Shown here one piece after another: positions 26,742 to 35,507 of a stretch of DNA of 64,000 nucleotides. A program made the position numbers and the translations under genes. Source of the DNA: Salipiger sp. IMCC34102 (GTDB lineage: Bacteria > Pseudomonadota > Alphaproteobacteria > Rhodobacterales > Rhodobacteraceae). Below the pieces are notes generated by a model. The model was not told the origin of the DNA. It searched no databases and was given only the letters and a program-made list of their open reading frames with translations. Each line of letters opens with the position of its first letter. Position 1 is the stretch's first letter. Location: positions 248,001 to 312,000 of the forward strand of contig NZ_SELQ01000001.1 in assembly GCF_004145405.1 (NCBI RefSeq), written 5' to 3'.

Positions 26742-27759
26742 GGTCCTGATCCTCTGCCTGCTGCCCTTCACCGCGCAGGCGCAGGGGTTCGCGGGCCTCG
26801 GCGCGGAGGCGGGTGATTTCGCCGTGCCGCAGCCCGACCCGCAGTTCGACTTTCCCACCGACCACGGCGCGCATCCCGACTACCGGATCGAGTGGTGGTA
26901 CGTGACCGCCAACCTCGAAGCGGCGGACGGCACGCCCTACGGATTGCAGTGGACCCTGTTCCGCAGCGCACTGGCGCCAGAGACGCAAGCGGGCTGGAAT
27001 GACCCTCAACTGTGGATGGGCCATGCCGCCGTCACCACGCCGGAGGCGCATTTCGTCACCGAACGCATCGCGCGCGGCGGCATCGGGCAAGCGGGGGTTG
27101 TCGCCGATCCCTTTGAGGCCTGGATCGACGACTGGCGCATGAGCGGCATCGACACGGGCCAGTTGACGGCGAGCGGCCCCGATTTCGCCTACGACGTGAC
27201 GCTGGAGGCCACCGGCCCACTGATCTTCCAGGGCGAGGACGGCTACTCGGTCAAATCCGCCGCCGGGCAGGCCAGCTACTACTATTCGCAGCCGTTCTAC
27301 GAGGTCACGGGAACTCTGACCCTGCCCGAGGGAGAAATAGAAGTGACCGGCAATGCCTGGCTCGACCGCGAATGGTCCAGCCAGCCCTTGGCCGAGACGC
27401 AGACGGGTTGGGACTGGTTCTCGCTCTCCTTCGACGACGGGGCAAAGATGATGGGGTTCCGGCTGCGCCAGACGGACGGCGCGGATTTCACCTCTGCCAC
27501 CTGGATCGCGCCCGACGGCACCGCGACGCCGTTCAACGATGCGCTGGCGGCCACGCCGCTCGAGACCTCCGACGTGGCGGGCCGCGCGGTGCCGACCGCT
27601 TGGCAGGTACAACTGCCCGAGCGGGGTGTCGACGTGACGGTGCAGGCGATCAACCCGCAGGCCTGGATGGACACCTCTGTCCCCTACTGGGAAGGTCCGG
27701 TCACGGTGACCGGCAGTCACGATGGCAGGGGCTATTTGGAGATGACCGGATATGAGTGA
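26731..27759 (+). CDS. AttH/CrtC-like lipocalin-domain protein
   Basis: Secreted protein of 342 residues. The signal peptide (MNGKVLILCLLPFTAQAQ) is followed by a double lipocalin-like fold. PDYRIEWWYVTANLEAADG and GNAWLDREWSSQPL are the conserved blocks of the AttH / carotenoid 1,2-hydratase superfamily. Its place after an ATPase and an FtsX-type permease matches the attEFGH layout and argues against a carotenoid role, as no carotenoid genes lie nearby. It overlaps the next gene by eight bases. Confidence 0.85.
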   Translation: MNGKVLILCLLPFTAQAQGFAGLGAEAGDFAVPQPDPQFDFPTDHGAHPDYRIEWWYVTANLEAADGTPYGLQWTLFRSALAPETQAGWNDPQLWMGHAAVTTPEAHFVTERIARGGIGQAGVVADPFEAWIDDWRMSGIDTGQLTASGPDFAYDVTLEATGPLIFQGEDGYSVKSAAGQASYYYSQPFYEVTGTLTLPEGEIEVTGNAWLDREWSSQPLAETQTGWDWFSLSFDDGAKMMGFRLRQTDGADFTSATWIAPDGTATPFNDALAATPLETSDVAGRAVPTAWQVQLPERGVDVTVQAINPQAWMDTSVPYWEGPVTVTGSHDGRGYLEMTGYE

Positions 27760-28306
27760 GTGGTTCGAAACGCTGGACGGTCTGCACGACCGCATGTGGC
27801 AGCGGCTGTCGCGCGGGGTCGCCGATGCGAAATCCCCCAGCCGCCAACCCACCTTCGCGACGATGCGCGACGGCTGGCCGGAGGCGCGCACCGTCGTGCT
27901 GCGCGCCGCCACGCGCGAAACCGCGACGCTGGAGGTCTATACCGACCTGCGCTCCGACAAGATCGAAAGCCTGCGCGCCACCCCCCGCGCCGCCCTGCAC
28001 GTCTGGGAGGACAAGCAGCGTCTTCAGATCCGCCTGCAGGCGCAGGTCGAGATCCTGAGCGGCGACACGGTCGCCGACCGGTGGGAGAAGATCGGCGCGG
28101 GCGGACGGCAAAGCTACGGCAAGCGCCCCGACCCCGGGACCCAATTGGACAGCGCGCTCGACTACGAAATCACCGCCAGTTTCGATGCCTTCGCGGTGCT
28201 GTCGTGCCGGATCGAGGCGATCGACCTCACGCATCTGGGCGACGATCACCGGCGCGCGACCTACAGAAGGGACGCGGACTGGCGGGGGCAGTGGCGCTCT
28301 CCGTAG
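27752..28306 (+). CDS. Pyridoxamine 5'-phosphate oxidase-class flavoprotein
   Basis: FMN-binding split-barrel protein of 184 residues. RQPTFATMRDGWPEARTVVL and YTDLRSDKIESLR match the PPOX class, including the residues that hold the FMN phosphate. It is probably not PdxH, since the C-terminal PdxH signature is absent. A few alphaproteobacterial relatives are only annotated by fold. It overlaps the lipocalin-like gene and is the last gene of that run before selD. Confidence 0.82.
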   Translation: MSEWFETLDGLHDRMWQRLSRGVADAKSPSRQPTFATMRDGWPEARTVVLRAATRETATLEVYTDLRSDKIESLRATPRAALHVWEDKQRLQIRLQAQVEILSGDTVADRWEKIGAGGRQSYGKRPDPGTQLDSALDYEITASFDAFAVLSCRIEAIDLTHLGDDHRRATYRRDADWRGQWRSP

Positions 28307-28325
28307 GCGGGGGGTAGAAAGCCTC

Positions 28326-30479
28326 ATGCAGACACTTCCCCTGACCCGAGACCTCGTATTGATCGGCGGCGGTCATACCCATGCACTGGTGTTGCGCAAA
28401 TGGGGCATGGACCCGCTGCCCGGGGTGCGGCTGACGGTGATCGACCCTTCCCCGGCGGCGGCCTATTCCGGCATGCTGCCGGGGTTCGTCGCGGGGCACT
28501 ACGGCCGGGATGAGCTGGACATCGACCTGGTGCGCCTCGCCCGGTTCGCGGGCGCACGGTTCATCTGCGGCGCGGTCACGGGCATCGACACGACCGCCCG
28601 CCGGATCGCCGTTCCGGGACGCGCGGACGTCGTCTACGACGTGGCCAGTGTGGACATCGGCATCACCTCCGCCATGCCCGACCTCGAAGGTTTCGCGGAT
28701 CACGGCGTGCCCGCGAAACCGCTGGGCCCCTTCGCCAGCCGCTGGGACACGTTTCGCCAGACGGCAACCGATCCGCATGTCGCGGTGCTGGGCGGCGGAG
28801 TCGCGGGGGCGGAGCTTGCGATGGCCATGGCCCACGCCCTGCGCGACCGCGACCCGACCGTGCAGGTCATCGACCGCAGCCGCGCGCTCGCCGGGTTGAA
28901 CGACACCGCGCGGGACAGGGTGCTGGCCGGCTTGGCGGCCAACGGCGTCACGCTCATCGAAGGCGCCACGGTCGCGCGTCTGACCGACGGCGCCGTAGAG
29001 CTGGACGACGGCCGCCGGATCCGCTCGGACTTCACCGTGGGGGCGGCCGGGGCCAAGCCGCACGACTGGATGGCGCAGGTGGGGGTCGACTGCCACGAGG
29101 GGTTCCTGAGCGTCGGACCAAGCTTGCAGACCTCCGACCCCGCGCTCTTTGCGGTCGGCGATTGCGCGCACCTGACCCACGCGCCCCGTCCGAAGGCCGG
29201 TGTCTACGCCGTGCGCGAGGCGCCGGTGCTCTTCGACAATCTGCGCGCGGCGCTTTCCGGCGGGTCGATGCGGCGGTATCGGCCGCAGAAGGACTACCTC
29301 AAGCTGGTGTCGCTCGGGGCGAAGCGCGCGATGGCCGAGCGGTTCGGCACCGGCTTTTCGGGCGGGCTGCTGTGGCGGTGGAAGGATCGCATCGACCGCC
29401 GCTTCATGGCCAAGCTGGGCGATCTGCCCGCGATGGAGGCCCCCGCCGTGCCGAAGCACCACGCCCTGGGTCTGCGGGAGGCGCTGGGCGACAAGCCGAT
29501 GTGCGGCGGCTGCGGCGCCAAGGTCGGGCGCGCGGCGCTGCGGGCGGCGCTGTCGGACCTGCCCCCTCCGGCGCGGGACGACATCCGGGTCCTGCCGGGG
29601 GACGATGCGGGCCTGATCGCATTGGGACAGGCCCGGCAGGTCGTCAGCACCGACCACCTGCGCAGCTTCTGGGAGGATCCCGTCGTGATGACCCGGATCG
29701 CCCTGACCCACGCGCTGGGCGATGTCTGGGCGATGGGCGCGCGCCCCCAGGCCGCGACGGTCAACCTGATCCTGCCGCGCCTGTCGGCGGAGTTGCAGGC
29801 GCGCACGCTGGCCGAGATCACCGCCACGGTCCATCGGCTGTTGTCCGGGGCCGGGGCCGAGATCTTGGGCGGTCATACGTCCCTCGGGGCGGAGATGACA
29901 CTGGGCTTCACCGTCACCGGGCTGTGCGACCGTGACCCGATCACGCTGGCAGGCGCGCGGACCGGTGACGCGCTGATCCTCACCAAGCCGCTTGGCAGCG
30001 GCACGCTGATGGCCGCCGAGATGGCGGGTCTTGCGCGTGGACACGACGTCATGAGCGCCCTCGACGCGATGCAGATGGGCCAGGGGGCGGCCAGCGCGAT
30101 CCTCTCTGAGGCCCATGCGATGACCGATGTCACCGGGTTCGGGTTGGCCGGGCATCTGCGGGGGATTTGCGACGCATCAGGCGTCGGGGCGGAGGTGACG
30201 CTCGACGTCCTGCCGCTCCTGCCCGGAGCGCTCGATCTGGCGCGAGGCGGCACGAGATCAAGCCTTTTCGCCGACAACGAGATCGGGGCGGGCGCCGTCG
30301 AAGGCCCCGTCGGTCCCCGCCGGGACTTGATGTTCGATCCCCAGACCGCCGGGGGGCTGCTCGCCGCCGTGGCACCGGAGGCGGCGGAGATCCTGCTGCG
30401 CAGGCTGCATGAAGCGGGCTATGGTCAGGCCGCCCGGATCGGCACCGTGACCGAAGGTGCGGTCTTGCGGCTGGTCTAG
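28326..30479 (+). CDS. selD: Selenide, water dikinase with N-terminal FAD/NAD(P) oxidoreductase domain
   Basis: Makes selenophosphate from selenide and ATP. The 717-residue chain is a fusion. Residues 1 to about 370 are a pyridine nucleotide-disulfide oxidoreductase-like flavoprotein (LVLIGGGHTHALVLRKWG, a second VAVLGGGVAGAELAMAMA, and ALFAVGDCAHL). The remainder is SelD, with catalytic Cys and Lys in MCGGCGAKVGRAALRAAL, then LPGDDAGLIAL, ALGDVWAMGARP and MTDVTGFGLAGHL. A Cys rather than selenocysteine occupies the active site. The flavin domain may supply selenide, which is inference. mnmH lies convergently 120 bases downstream, so selenophosphate probably feeds tRNA 2-selenouridine. No selA or selB is in the window. 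Confidence 0.93.
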   Translation: MQTLPLTRDLVLIGGGHTHALVLRKWGMDPLPGVRLTVIDPSPAAAYSGMLPGFVAGHYGRDELDIDLVRLARFAGARFICGAVTGIDTTARRIAVPGRADVVYDVASVDIGITSAMPDLEGFADHGVPAKPLGPFASRWDTFRQTATDPHVAVLGGGVAGAELAMAMAHALRDRDPTVQVIDRSRALAGLNDTARDRVLAGLAANGVTLIEGATVARLTDGAVELDDGRRIRSDFTVGAAGAKPHDWMAQVGVDCHEGFLSVGPSLQTSDPALFAVGDCAHLTHAPRPKAGVYAVREAPVLFDNLRAALSGGSMRRYRPQKDYLKLVSLGAKRAMAERFGTGFSGGLLWRWKDRIDRRFMAKLGDLPAMEAPAVPKHHALGLREALGDKPMCGGCGAKVGRAALRAALSDLPPPARDDIRVLPGDDAGLIALGQARQVVSTDHLRSFWEDPVVMTRIALTHALGDVWAMGARPQAATVNLILPRLSAELQARTLAEITATVHRLLSGAGAEILGGHTSLGAEMTLGFTVTGLCDRDPITLAGARTGDALILTKPLGSGTLMAAEMAGLARGHDVMSALDAMQMGQGAASAILSEAHAMTDVTGFGLAGHLRGICDASGVGAEVTLDVLPLLPGALDLARGGTRSSLFADNEIGAGAVEGPVGPRRDLMFDPQTAGGLLAAVAPEAAEILLRRLHEAGYGQAARIGTVTEGAVLRLV

Positions 30480-30480
30480 G

Positions 30481-30540
30481 AGGGGGCTCTGCCCCCGCCC
30501 GTGCCGGGCTCCCCCGGAGTTTATCTGGCCAGATGAAGAG
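30481..30540 (+). repeat. Dispersed intergenic hairpin element, copy 1
   Basis: Three hairpin blocks in order: GGGGGC-TCT-GCCCCC, GCCCG-TGC-CGGGC, then CTCCCCCGGAGTTTATCTGG ending in the palindrome ATCTGGCCAGAT. It lies between convergent selD and mnmH, where a terminator is expected. The same order of blocks occurs on the minus strand near 57.4 kb, and a shorter version near 49.76 kb. Confidence 0.75.
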
Positions 30541-30599
30541 GGGATGGGGCGCGGTGTTCGGAAAGGCTGATGTGTAACCTGCGGATGGGGCCGGGGCGG

Positions 30600-31652
30600 T
30601 CAGAGGTTTTCGATCACGTCGGCGATCGCGTCGGCGGCGCGGGCGCGGCCAGCGTCGTCCAGCGTTTCGGCGTGGACCTGACCCAGCCAGGTCCGGTTCT
30701 CCGCATCGCGCGAGCGGGCGTAGGCGGCGTCGTAGTGGTCCTGCATCAGACTTGCGGCCAGATCCGTGAACGCGCCGCCGGTCAGCAGGCCCTCCCAACG
30801 GTCGACGGTGGCGTGGCCGCGCAGGTTGCGCAGGGGTTGCAGGCGTGCGCGCAAGGCCGCGGGATCGGCGATGACGTCCGCGTAGGCCTGCGTCAGGAAC
30901 GCCGCGCGCGCGGCGAGCGGGGCCGTGACCTCGATCCGCGGGGCGGTCGTCATGCGGGTCCAGAGCTGTTGTGGCAGCACGATCCGCCCGATCTTGCTGC
31001 TTTCCGCCTCGAGCACCGTGAGGCGGTCCGGGTCGACCGACTGGAGCGCCTGGGCCAGCGCGCTTTCGAAGCCCTTTTGCGCGGGCTGCCCTCCCGCGAC
31101 GCCCCCCAGAAGAGAGCCCCGATGGGCGGCGAGGCCTTCGAGGTCGATGACCTGCACGCCGCGCTCGGCCAGCAGGGGCAGCAGCGCGGTCTTGGCGGTG
31201 CCAGTGTAGCCGTCGAGCAGGATCAACCGATGCGGCAGCGGGGTGTCGTAGAGCATCGCGTGCACCAGCCGCCGGTAGCTCTGGTAGCCGCCCTGAATCG
31301 TGTCGGCGCGCCAGCCGATCTGCGACAGGATCGTCGCGACGGACCCCGACCGCTGCCCGCCGCGCCAGCAATAGACCAGCGGACGCCAGCCGCCGTCGTA
31401 GCCATTGAGCGGCCCGTCCACGTGATCGGCCACGTTGCGCGCGACCATCGCCGCCCCCAGCTTGCGCGCGCGGAAAGGACTGACCTGCTTGTAGATCGTT
31501 CCGACCTCTGCCCGCTGGGCGTCGCTGAGGGCAGGCAGGTTGATGGCCCCCGGCACGTGATCCTCGGCGAACTCGGACGGGGAGCGCACGTCGATCAGCG
31601 TGTCGAACCCATGCGCCCGCAGCCCCGCCAGCGTGTCGAAGGCCTGACCCAT
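30600..31652 (-). CDS. mnmH: tRNA 2-selenouridine synthase
   Basis: Replaces sulfur by selenium at wobble 2-thiouridine in tRNA, via a geranyl intermediate. It has 350 residues. The N-terminal rhodanese domain (FDTLIDVRSPSEFAEDHVPG) has its active cysteine in VYCWRGGQRSGS. The C-terminal P-loop domain has LLDGYTGTAKTALL. The ATG at 31652 shares one base with the TGA of the phosphatase gene (TGATG), so translation is coupled. The partner gene selD converges with it. Confidence 0.92.
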   Translation of the reverse strand: MGQAFDTLAGLRAHGFDTLIDVRSPSEFAEDHVPGAINLPALSDAQRAEVGTIYKQVSPFRARKLGAAMVARNVADHVDGPLNGYDGGWRPLVYCWRGGQRSGSVATILSQIGWRADTIQGGYQSYRRLVHAMLYDTPLPHRLILLDGYTGTAKTALLPLLAERGVQVIDLEGLAAHRGSLLGGVAGGQPAQKGFESALAQALQSVDPDRLTVLEAESSKIGRIVLPQQLWTRMTTAPRIEVTAPLAARAAFLTQAYADVIADPAALRARLQPLRNLRGHATVDRWEGLLTGGAFTDLAASLMQDHYDAAYARSRDAENRTWLGQVHAETLDDAGRARAADAIADVIENL

Positions 31653-32440
31653 CAGGCGGGCGTCAGCGGCACGCGTCCCGCGTCCGTCAGCGTGAACCAC
31701 TTTCCATCGTCGAGCACGGCCGGAATGAGCGGCTTGCCGTAGCCTGCCCCCGCGTCGAGGTCGATGCGGTTGCCGAAATGCGTCGGCGCGTCGAGCGCCG
31801 TGTGCCCGTGGACCACGACCTGACCGTGGTCCACGGTGCTGTCGAGCCAGCCGTCGCGGATCCAGACCAGGTCGTCCTCGACCTGCTCGGCCAGGGCGAC
31901 GCCGGGACGCAGGCCCGCGTGCACGAAGAGATGTTCTTCGGCCTGATGGGTCAGGGGGCAGGTGGCCAGGAACTGCCGGTGGGTTTCGGGCACCGCGTCG
32001 CGCGCGAGGGAGACCAGCTCCTGCAGGGTCACGTCGCCGCGGTCCGTGGGCATCGAGACCAAGGATTCGCGGTCCCGTTCGTCGCGAACGTAGCGGCCCG
32101 GCCCGGTCGTGTTCACCCCGTAGGAGGCGAGCGTCTGCGGCCCACCGAGCCGCGGGTTGAGCCAGGACAGGCCCGACTTGATGGCCGCGTCGTGGGTTTC
32201 GCCCTCCTCGACGAAGCGCAGGAACATGCGGTCGTGATTGCCCTTGATGAAGGTCCAGTCGCGGCCCGCGTCGCGACCTGCGATCAGCGCCTCGATCACG
32301 CCATGGCTGTCGGGGCCGCGATCGACGTAGTCGCCCAGGAAGACATGCGGCGCGTCCGCCCCGCCGTCGGCCGCGATGAGCGCGAAGGCCCGGTCGAGCA
32401 TCGCCTTCTGGCCGTGAATGTCACCGAGGGCGTAGAGCAT
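31652..32440 (-). CDS. Metallophosphatase, serine/threonine protein phosphatase type
   Basis: Cytosolic calcineurin-fold phosphatase of 262 residues. The metal-binding motifs are in order: LGDIHGQ, LGDYVDRGPDS, KGNHDRMF, LFVHAGLRPG and VVVHGHTAL. Size and motifs match bacterial PrpA/PrpE-like or diadenosine tetraphosphatase-like enzymes; the substrate is open. The start is the ATG at 32440 beginning MLYALGD. It precedes mnmH with a one-base overlap. Confidence 0.88.
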   Translation of the reverse strand: MLYALGDIHGQKAMLDRAFALIAADGGADAPHVFLGDYVDRGPDSHGVIEALIAGRDAGRDWTFIKGNHDRMFLRFVEEGETHDAAIKSGLSWLNPRLGGPQTLASYGVNTTGPGRYVRDERDRESLVSMPTDRGDVTLQELVSLARDAVPETHRQFLATCPLTHQAEEHLFVHAGLRPGVALAEQVEDDLVWIRDGWLDSTVDHGQVVVHGHTALDAPTHFGNRIDLDAGAGYGKPLIPAVLDDGKWFTLTDAGRVPLTPA

Positions 32441-32537
32441 GAGGCGGGTCCTGTGGGTCTGGGCCCCGGCGGGGCGCCGGGACAGGTCCGGTATCGCGGG
32501 ATGGCGGCCCCGGCGCAAGGCCGGGACCGCCCGAAGC

Positions 32538-34133
32538 TTACCCGATATCGAAGGCGAGCGTCTTGATCTGCTGGAACTTGGTGGTCTGTTCCAGCGCCGC
32601 GACGGCCTCCGCCGAGACTTCCTCGTCCACGTAGAGCAGCGCGATCGCCTCGCCCCGCGCGGCCGAGCGGCCCAGGGTGAAGTTCGCGATGTTCACGCCG
32701 TGATTGCCGAGGGTCTGACCCAGAACGCCGATGATGCCCGGCATGTCCTGGTTGGTGGTGTAGAGCATGTTCGCCCCGATCTCGGCATCGACGTTGATGC
32801 CCTTGATCTGGATGAAACGCGGCTTGCCGTCGCTGAACATCGTCCCCGCGACGGAGCGTTCGAACTTCGCGGTCTTCACGGTCACCTTGATGTAGCCTTC
32901 GAAGACGCCGGACTGGTCCTGCTTGGTGGTCGAAACCTTCATCCCGTTTTCCTTGGCGATCACGGGTGCACTGACCATGTTCACGTCCGGGTTCCGCCGC
33001 CGCATGATGCCCGCCACGGTCGAGGCGGTGAGCGCCTTGAGGTTCATCTCGGAGGCTTCGCCGTCGAAGAGGATGTTGATCGACTGGATCGGCTCGTCCG
33101 TCATCTGGCCCACGAAGTGACCCAGGTGTTTCGACAACTCGATCCAGGGGCCCATGATCTTGGATTCCTCGGCCGTGATCGAGGGCATGTTGATCGCGTT
33201 GGTCACGGCCCCCGTGAGCAGGTAATCGGACATCTGCTCGGCCACCTGCAAGGCGACGTTCTCCTGCGCCTCGGTCGTGGCGGCGCCGAGGTGCGGCGTC
33301 ACCACCACGTTCTTGAGGTTGAAGAGCGGCGAGTTCGTCGCCGGTTCCTCGGCGAAAACGTCGAAGGCGGCGCCCGCGACGCGACCGTCCTTGATCGCCT
33401 CGGCCAGTGCGGCCTCGTCGACCAGTCCACCGCGGGCGCAATTCACGATCCGCACGCCGGGCTTGAGCTTGGCGATCGCTTCTTTCGACAGGATGTTGCG
33501 GGTCTGGTCGGTCAGCGGCACGTGGAAGGTGATGAAGTCGGACCGCTCGAGCAGCGCGTCGAATTCCAGCTTCTCGACGCCGATCTCGGTCGCGCGCTCT
33601 TCCGAGAGGAAGGGATCGTAGGCCACGACCTTCATCTTCAGACCCTTGGCGCGGTCGATCACGATCGAGCCGATGTTGCCCGCCCCCACGACGCCCAGCG
33701 TCTTGCCGGTCAGCTCCACGCCCATGAAGCGGGACTTCTCCCACTTGCCGGCGTGGGTGGAGGCGTTGGCCTCGGGAATCTGGCGGGCGACGGCCATCAT
33801 CAGGCTGATGGCGTGCTCGGCGGTGGTGATCGAGTTGCCGAAGGGCGTGTTCATCACGATGATGCCCTTCCTGGAGGCTGCGGGAATGTCGACGTTGTCG
33901 ACCCCGATGCCCGCCCGGCCGATGACCTTGAGATTGCCAGCCGCCTCGATCAGCTTCTCGGTGGCCTTGGTGGCGGACCGGATGGCAAGACCGTCGAACT
34001 GCGGGATCATCTCCAGCAGCTTGTCCTTGTCCTTGCCCAGCTTGGGCTCGAAGGTAACGTCGATCCCGCGGTCGCGGAAGATCTGAACGGCGGCTTCGGA
34101 CAGCGCGTCCGAGATGAGAACTTTGGGGGCCAT
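32538..34133 (-). CDS. serA: D-3-phosphoglycerate dehydrogenase
   Basis: First enzyme of serine synthesis, oxidising 3-phosphoglycerate with NAD. The 531-residue long form has a catalytic/NAD unit (LGVVGAGNIGSIVIDRAKGL, RIVNCARGGLVDEAALAEAI and the His of TPHLGAATTEAQENVA), an intervening domain and a C-terminal ACT domain (NQDMPGIIGVLGQTLGNHGV) that usually senses serine. AGGAG lies eight bases before the ATG. serC lies upstream on the same strand, separated by an intrinsic terminator, so serA output may be set by read-through. Confidence 0.97.
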   Translation of the reverse strand: MAPKVLISDALSEAAVQIFRDRGIDVTFEPKLGKDKDKLLEMIPQFDGLAIRSATKATEKLIEAAGNLKVIGRAGIGVDNVDIPAASRKGIIVMNTPFGNSITTAEHAISLMMAVARQIPEANASTHAGKWEKSRFMGVELTGKTLGVVGAGNIGSIVIDRAKGLKMKVVAYDPFLSEERATEIGVEKLEFDALLERSDFITFHVPLTDQTRNILSKEAIAKLKPGVRIVNCARGGLVDEAALAEAIKDGRVAGAAFDVFAEEPATNSPLFNLKNVVVTPHLGAATTEAQENVALQVAEQMSDYLLTGAVTNAINMPSITAEESKIMGPWIELSKHLGHFVGQMTDEPIQSINILFDGEASEMNLKALTASTVAGIMRRRNPDVNMVSAPVIAKENGMKVSTTKQDQSGVFEGYIKVTVKTAKFERSVAGTMFSDGKPRFIQIKGINVDAEIGANMLYTTNQDMPGIIGVLGQTLGNHGVNIANFTLGRSAARGEAIALLYVDEEVSAEAVAALEQTTKFQQIKTLAFDIG

Positions 34134-34157
34134 GGTGGCGCTCCTATCTGAAACTTC

Positions 34158-34187
34158 AAAAACCCGCCCCGGAGACAGGTCCGGGGC
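34158..34187 (-). terminator. Intrinsic terminator/attenuator between serC and serA
   Basis: On the minus strand GCCCCGGA pairs with TCCGGGGC around CCTGTC, and GGG plus five T follow. It lies 24 bases before serA. A second perfect hairpin (GTCCCGGG-CGTGC-CCCGGGAC, 34221-34201) lies directly after the serC stop. Confidence 0.8.
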
Positions 34188-34226
34188 CTCTTGGGTCGGG
34201 GTCCCGGGGCACGCCCGGGACGGGGT

Positions 34227-35396
34227 TCATGCAGAGGCGAGCTCTTGGTGGAAGGCCCAGTCGATCCAAGGCAGCAGCGCCTCGATGTCGGAGGTTTCCA
34301 CCGTGGCACCGCACCAGATCCGCAGACCGGCGGGGGCATCGCGATAGGCGCCCACGTCGAGCGCCACGCCCTCGGCCTCCAATCGCTTCGCGACCGCCTT
34401 GGCGAAGGCCGGACCGTCGGTGATGCGGTCGTCGGTGAACTTCACGCAGACGGAGGTGTTCGACCGCGTCGCGGGGTCGGAGGCCAGGTTCTCGATCCAG
34501 TCGTTGGCGTCGCAGAAGTCCCAGACCGCCTTCGCGTTGGCGTCGCAACGCGCGTGCAGTGCCTGCAGCCCGCCGATGGACTGGCCCCATTTCAACGCCT
34601 GCAGGTAATCCTCCACGCAAAGCATCGAAGGCGTGTTGATCGTCTCGCCCTTGAAGATGCCCTCGATCAGCTTGCCGCCCTTGGTCAGGCGAAAGATCTT
34701 CGGCAGCGGCCAGGCGGGGGTGTAGCTTTCCAGCCGTTCGACGGCGCGGGGGGACAGGATCAGCATCCCATGCGCGGCCTCGCCGCCCATGACCTTCTGC
34801 CAGGAGAAGGTGGTCACGTCGAGCTTGTCCCACGGCAGGTCCTGCGCGAAGGCAGCCGAGGTCGCGTCGCAGAGCGTCAGGCCCGCGCGATCCTCGGGGA
34901 TCATCTCGCCGTGCGGCATCCGCACGCCGGAGGTGGTGCCGTTCCAGGTGAAGCAGACGTCGTGGTCGTAGTTCAGCGCGGCCATCTCCACGATCTCGCC
35001 GTAGGGGGCCTCGTGGACGGTCGCCTCGATCTTGAGCTGCTTGACCACGTCGGTGACCCAGCCTGCGCCGAAGCTTTCCCAGGCCACCATCTCGGCGGGG
35101 CGTTCGCCCAGCATGGTCCACATCGCCATCTCGAAGGCGCCGGTGTCGGAGGCCGGCACGATCCCGATGCGGTAATCCTCGGGCACGCCCAGGACGCTGC
35201 GCGTCAGTTCGATGGCCTCGGCCAGCTTGGCCTTGCCGATGGCGGCCCGGTGCGAACGGCCAAGCGGCGCGTCGGACAGGGTCTGCAGATCGAATGCGGG
35301 GGGTTTGGCACAGGGGCCGGACGAAAAACGCGGATTGGCAGGCCGCACGTCAGGTTTGCGCGCGTCGCCGCGCGATGCCGAATTGGTCGTAACCAT
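34227..35396 (-). CDS. serC: Phosphoserine aminotransferase (methanosarcina type)
   Basis: PLP enzyme that turns 3-phosphohydroxypyruvate and glutamate into phosphoserine, the second step of serine synthesis. It has 389 residues. The PLP lysine is in [30 protein letters not shown] near the start and [14 protein letters not shown] are typical of this subclass. The ATG at 35396 has GAGGA upstream and is preferred to in-frame starts up to 84 bases earlier, which fall in the structured leader. Confidence 0.95.
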   Translation of the reverse strand: MVTTNSASRGDARKPDVRPANPRFSSGPCAKPPAFDLQTLSDAPLGRSHRAAIGKAKLAEAIELTRSVLGVPEDYRIGIVPASDTGAFEMAMWTMLGERPAEMVAWESFGAGWVTDVVKQLKIEATVHEAPYGEIVEMAALNYDHDVCFTWNGTTSGVRMPHGEMIPEDRAGLTLCDATSAAFAQDLPWDKLDVTTFSWQKVMGGEAAHGMLILSPRAVERLESYTPAWPLPKIFRLTKGGKLIEGIFKGETINTPSMLCVEDYLQALKWGQSIGGLQALHARCDANAKAVWDFCDANDWIENLASDPATRSNTSVCVKFTDDRITDGPAFAKAVAKRLEAEGVALDVGAYRDAPAGLRIWCGATVETSDIEALLPWIDWAFHQELASA

Positions 35397-35469
35397 TGCT
35401 GGTATCCTCTCAGATATGCGCCCTTCGTTGGGGAAGGGTGTCCCGCCGCCGGACATAGGCCGGGGCGGG
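35397..35469 (-). ncRNA. Candidate serC-motif RNA leader
   Basis: The 73 bases before serC fold into two hairpins: CCCGCC...GGCGGG with inner CCGG pairs (35469-35442), and CCCTTC-CCCAAC-GAAGGG (35438-35421). They are followed by CGCATATCTGAGAGGATACC with the ribosome site. Position and layout match the serC motif described upstream of serC in alphaproteobacteria. This assignment is from memory of that motif and was not searched. Confidence 0.5.
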
Positions 35470-35507
35470 AGAGAAGGCAACGACGCTTTTGTGAAGTTTT
35501 GCGACCC

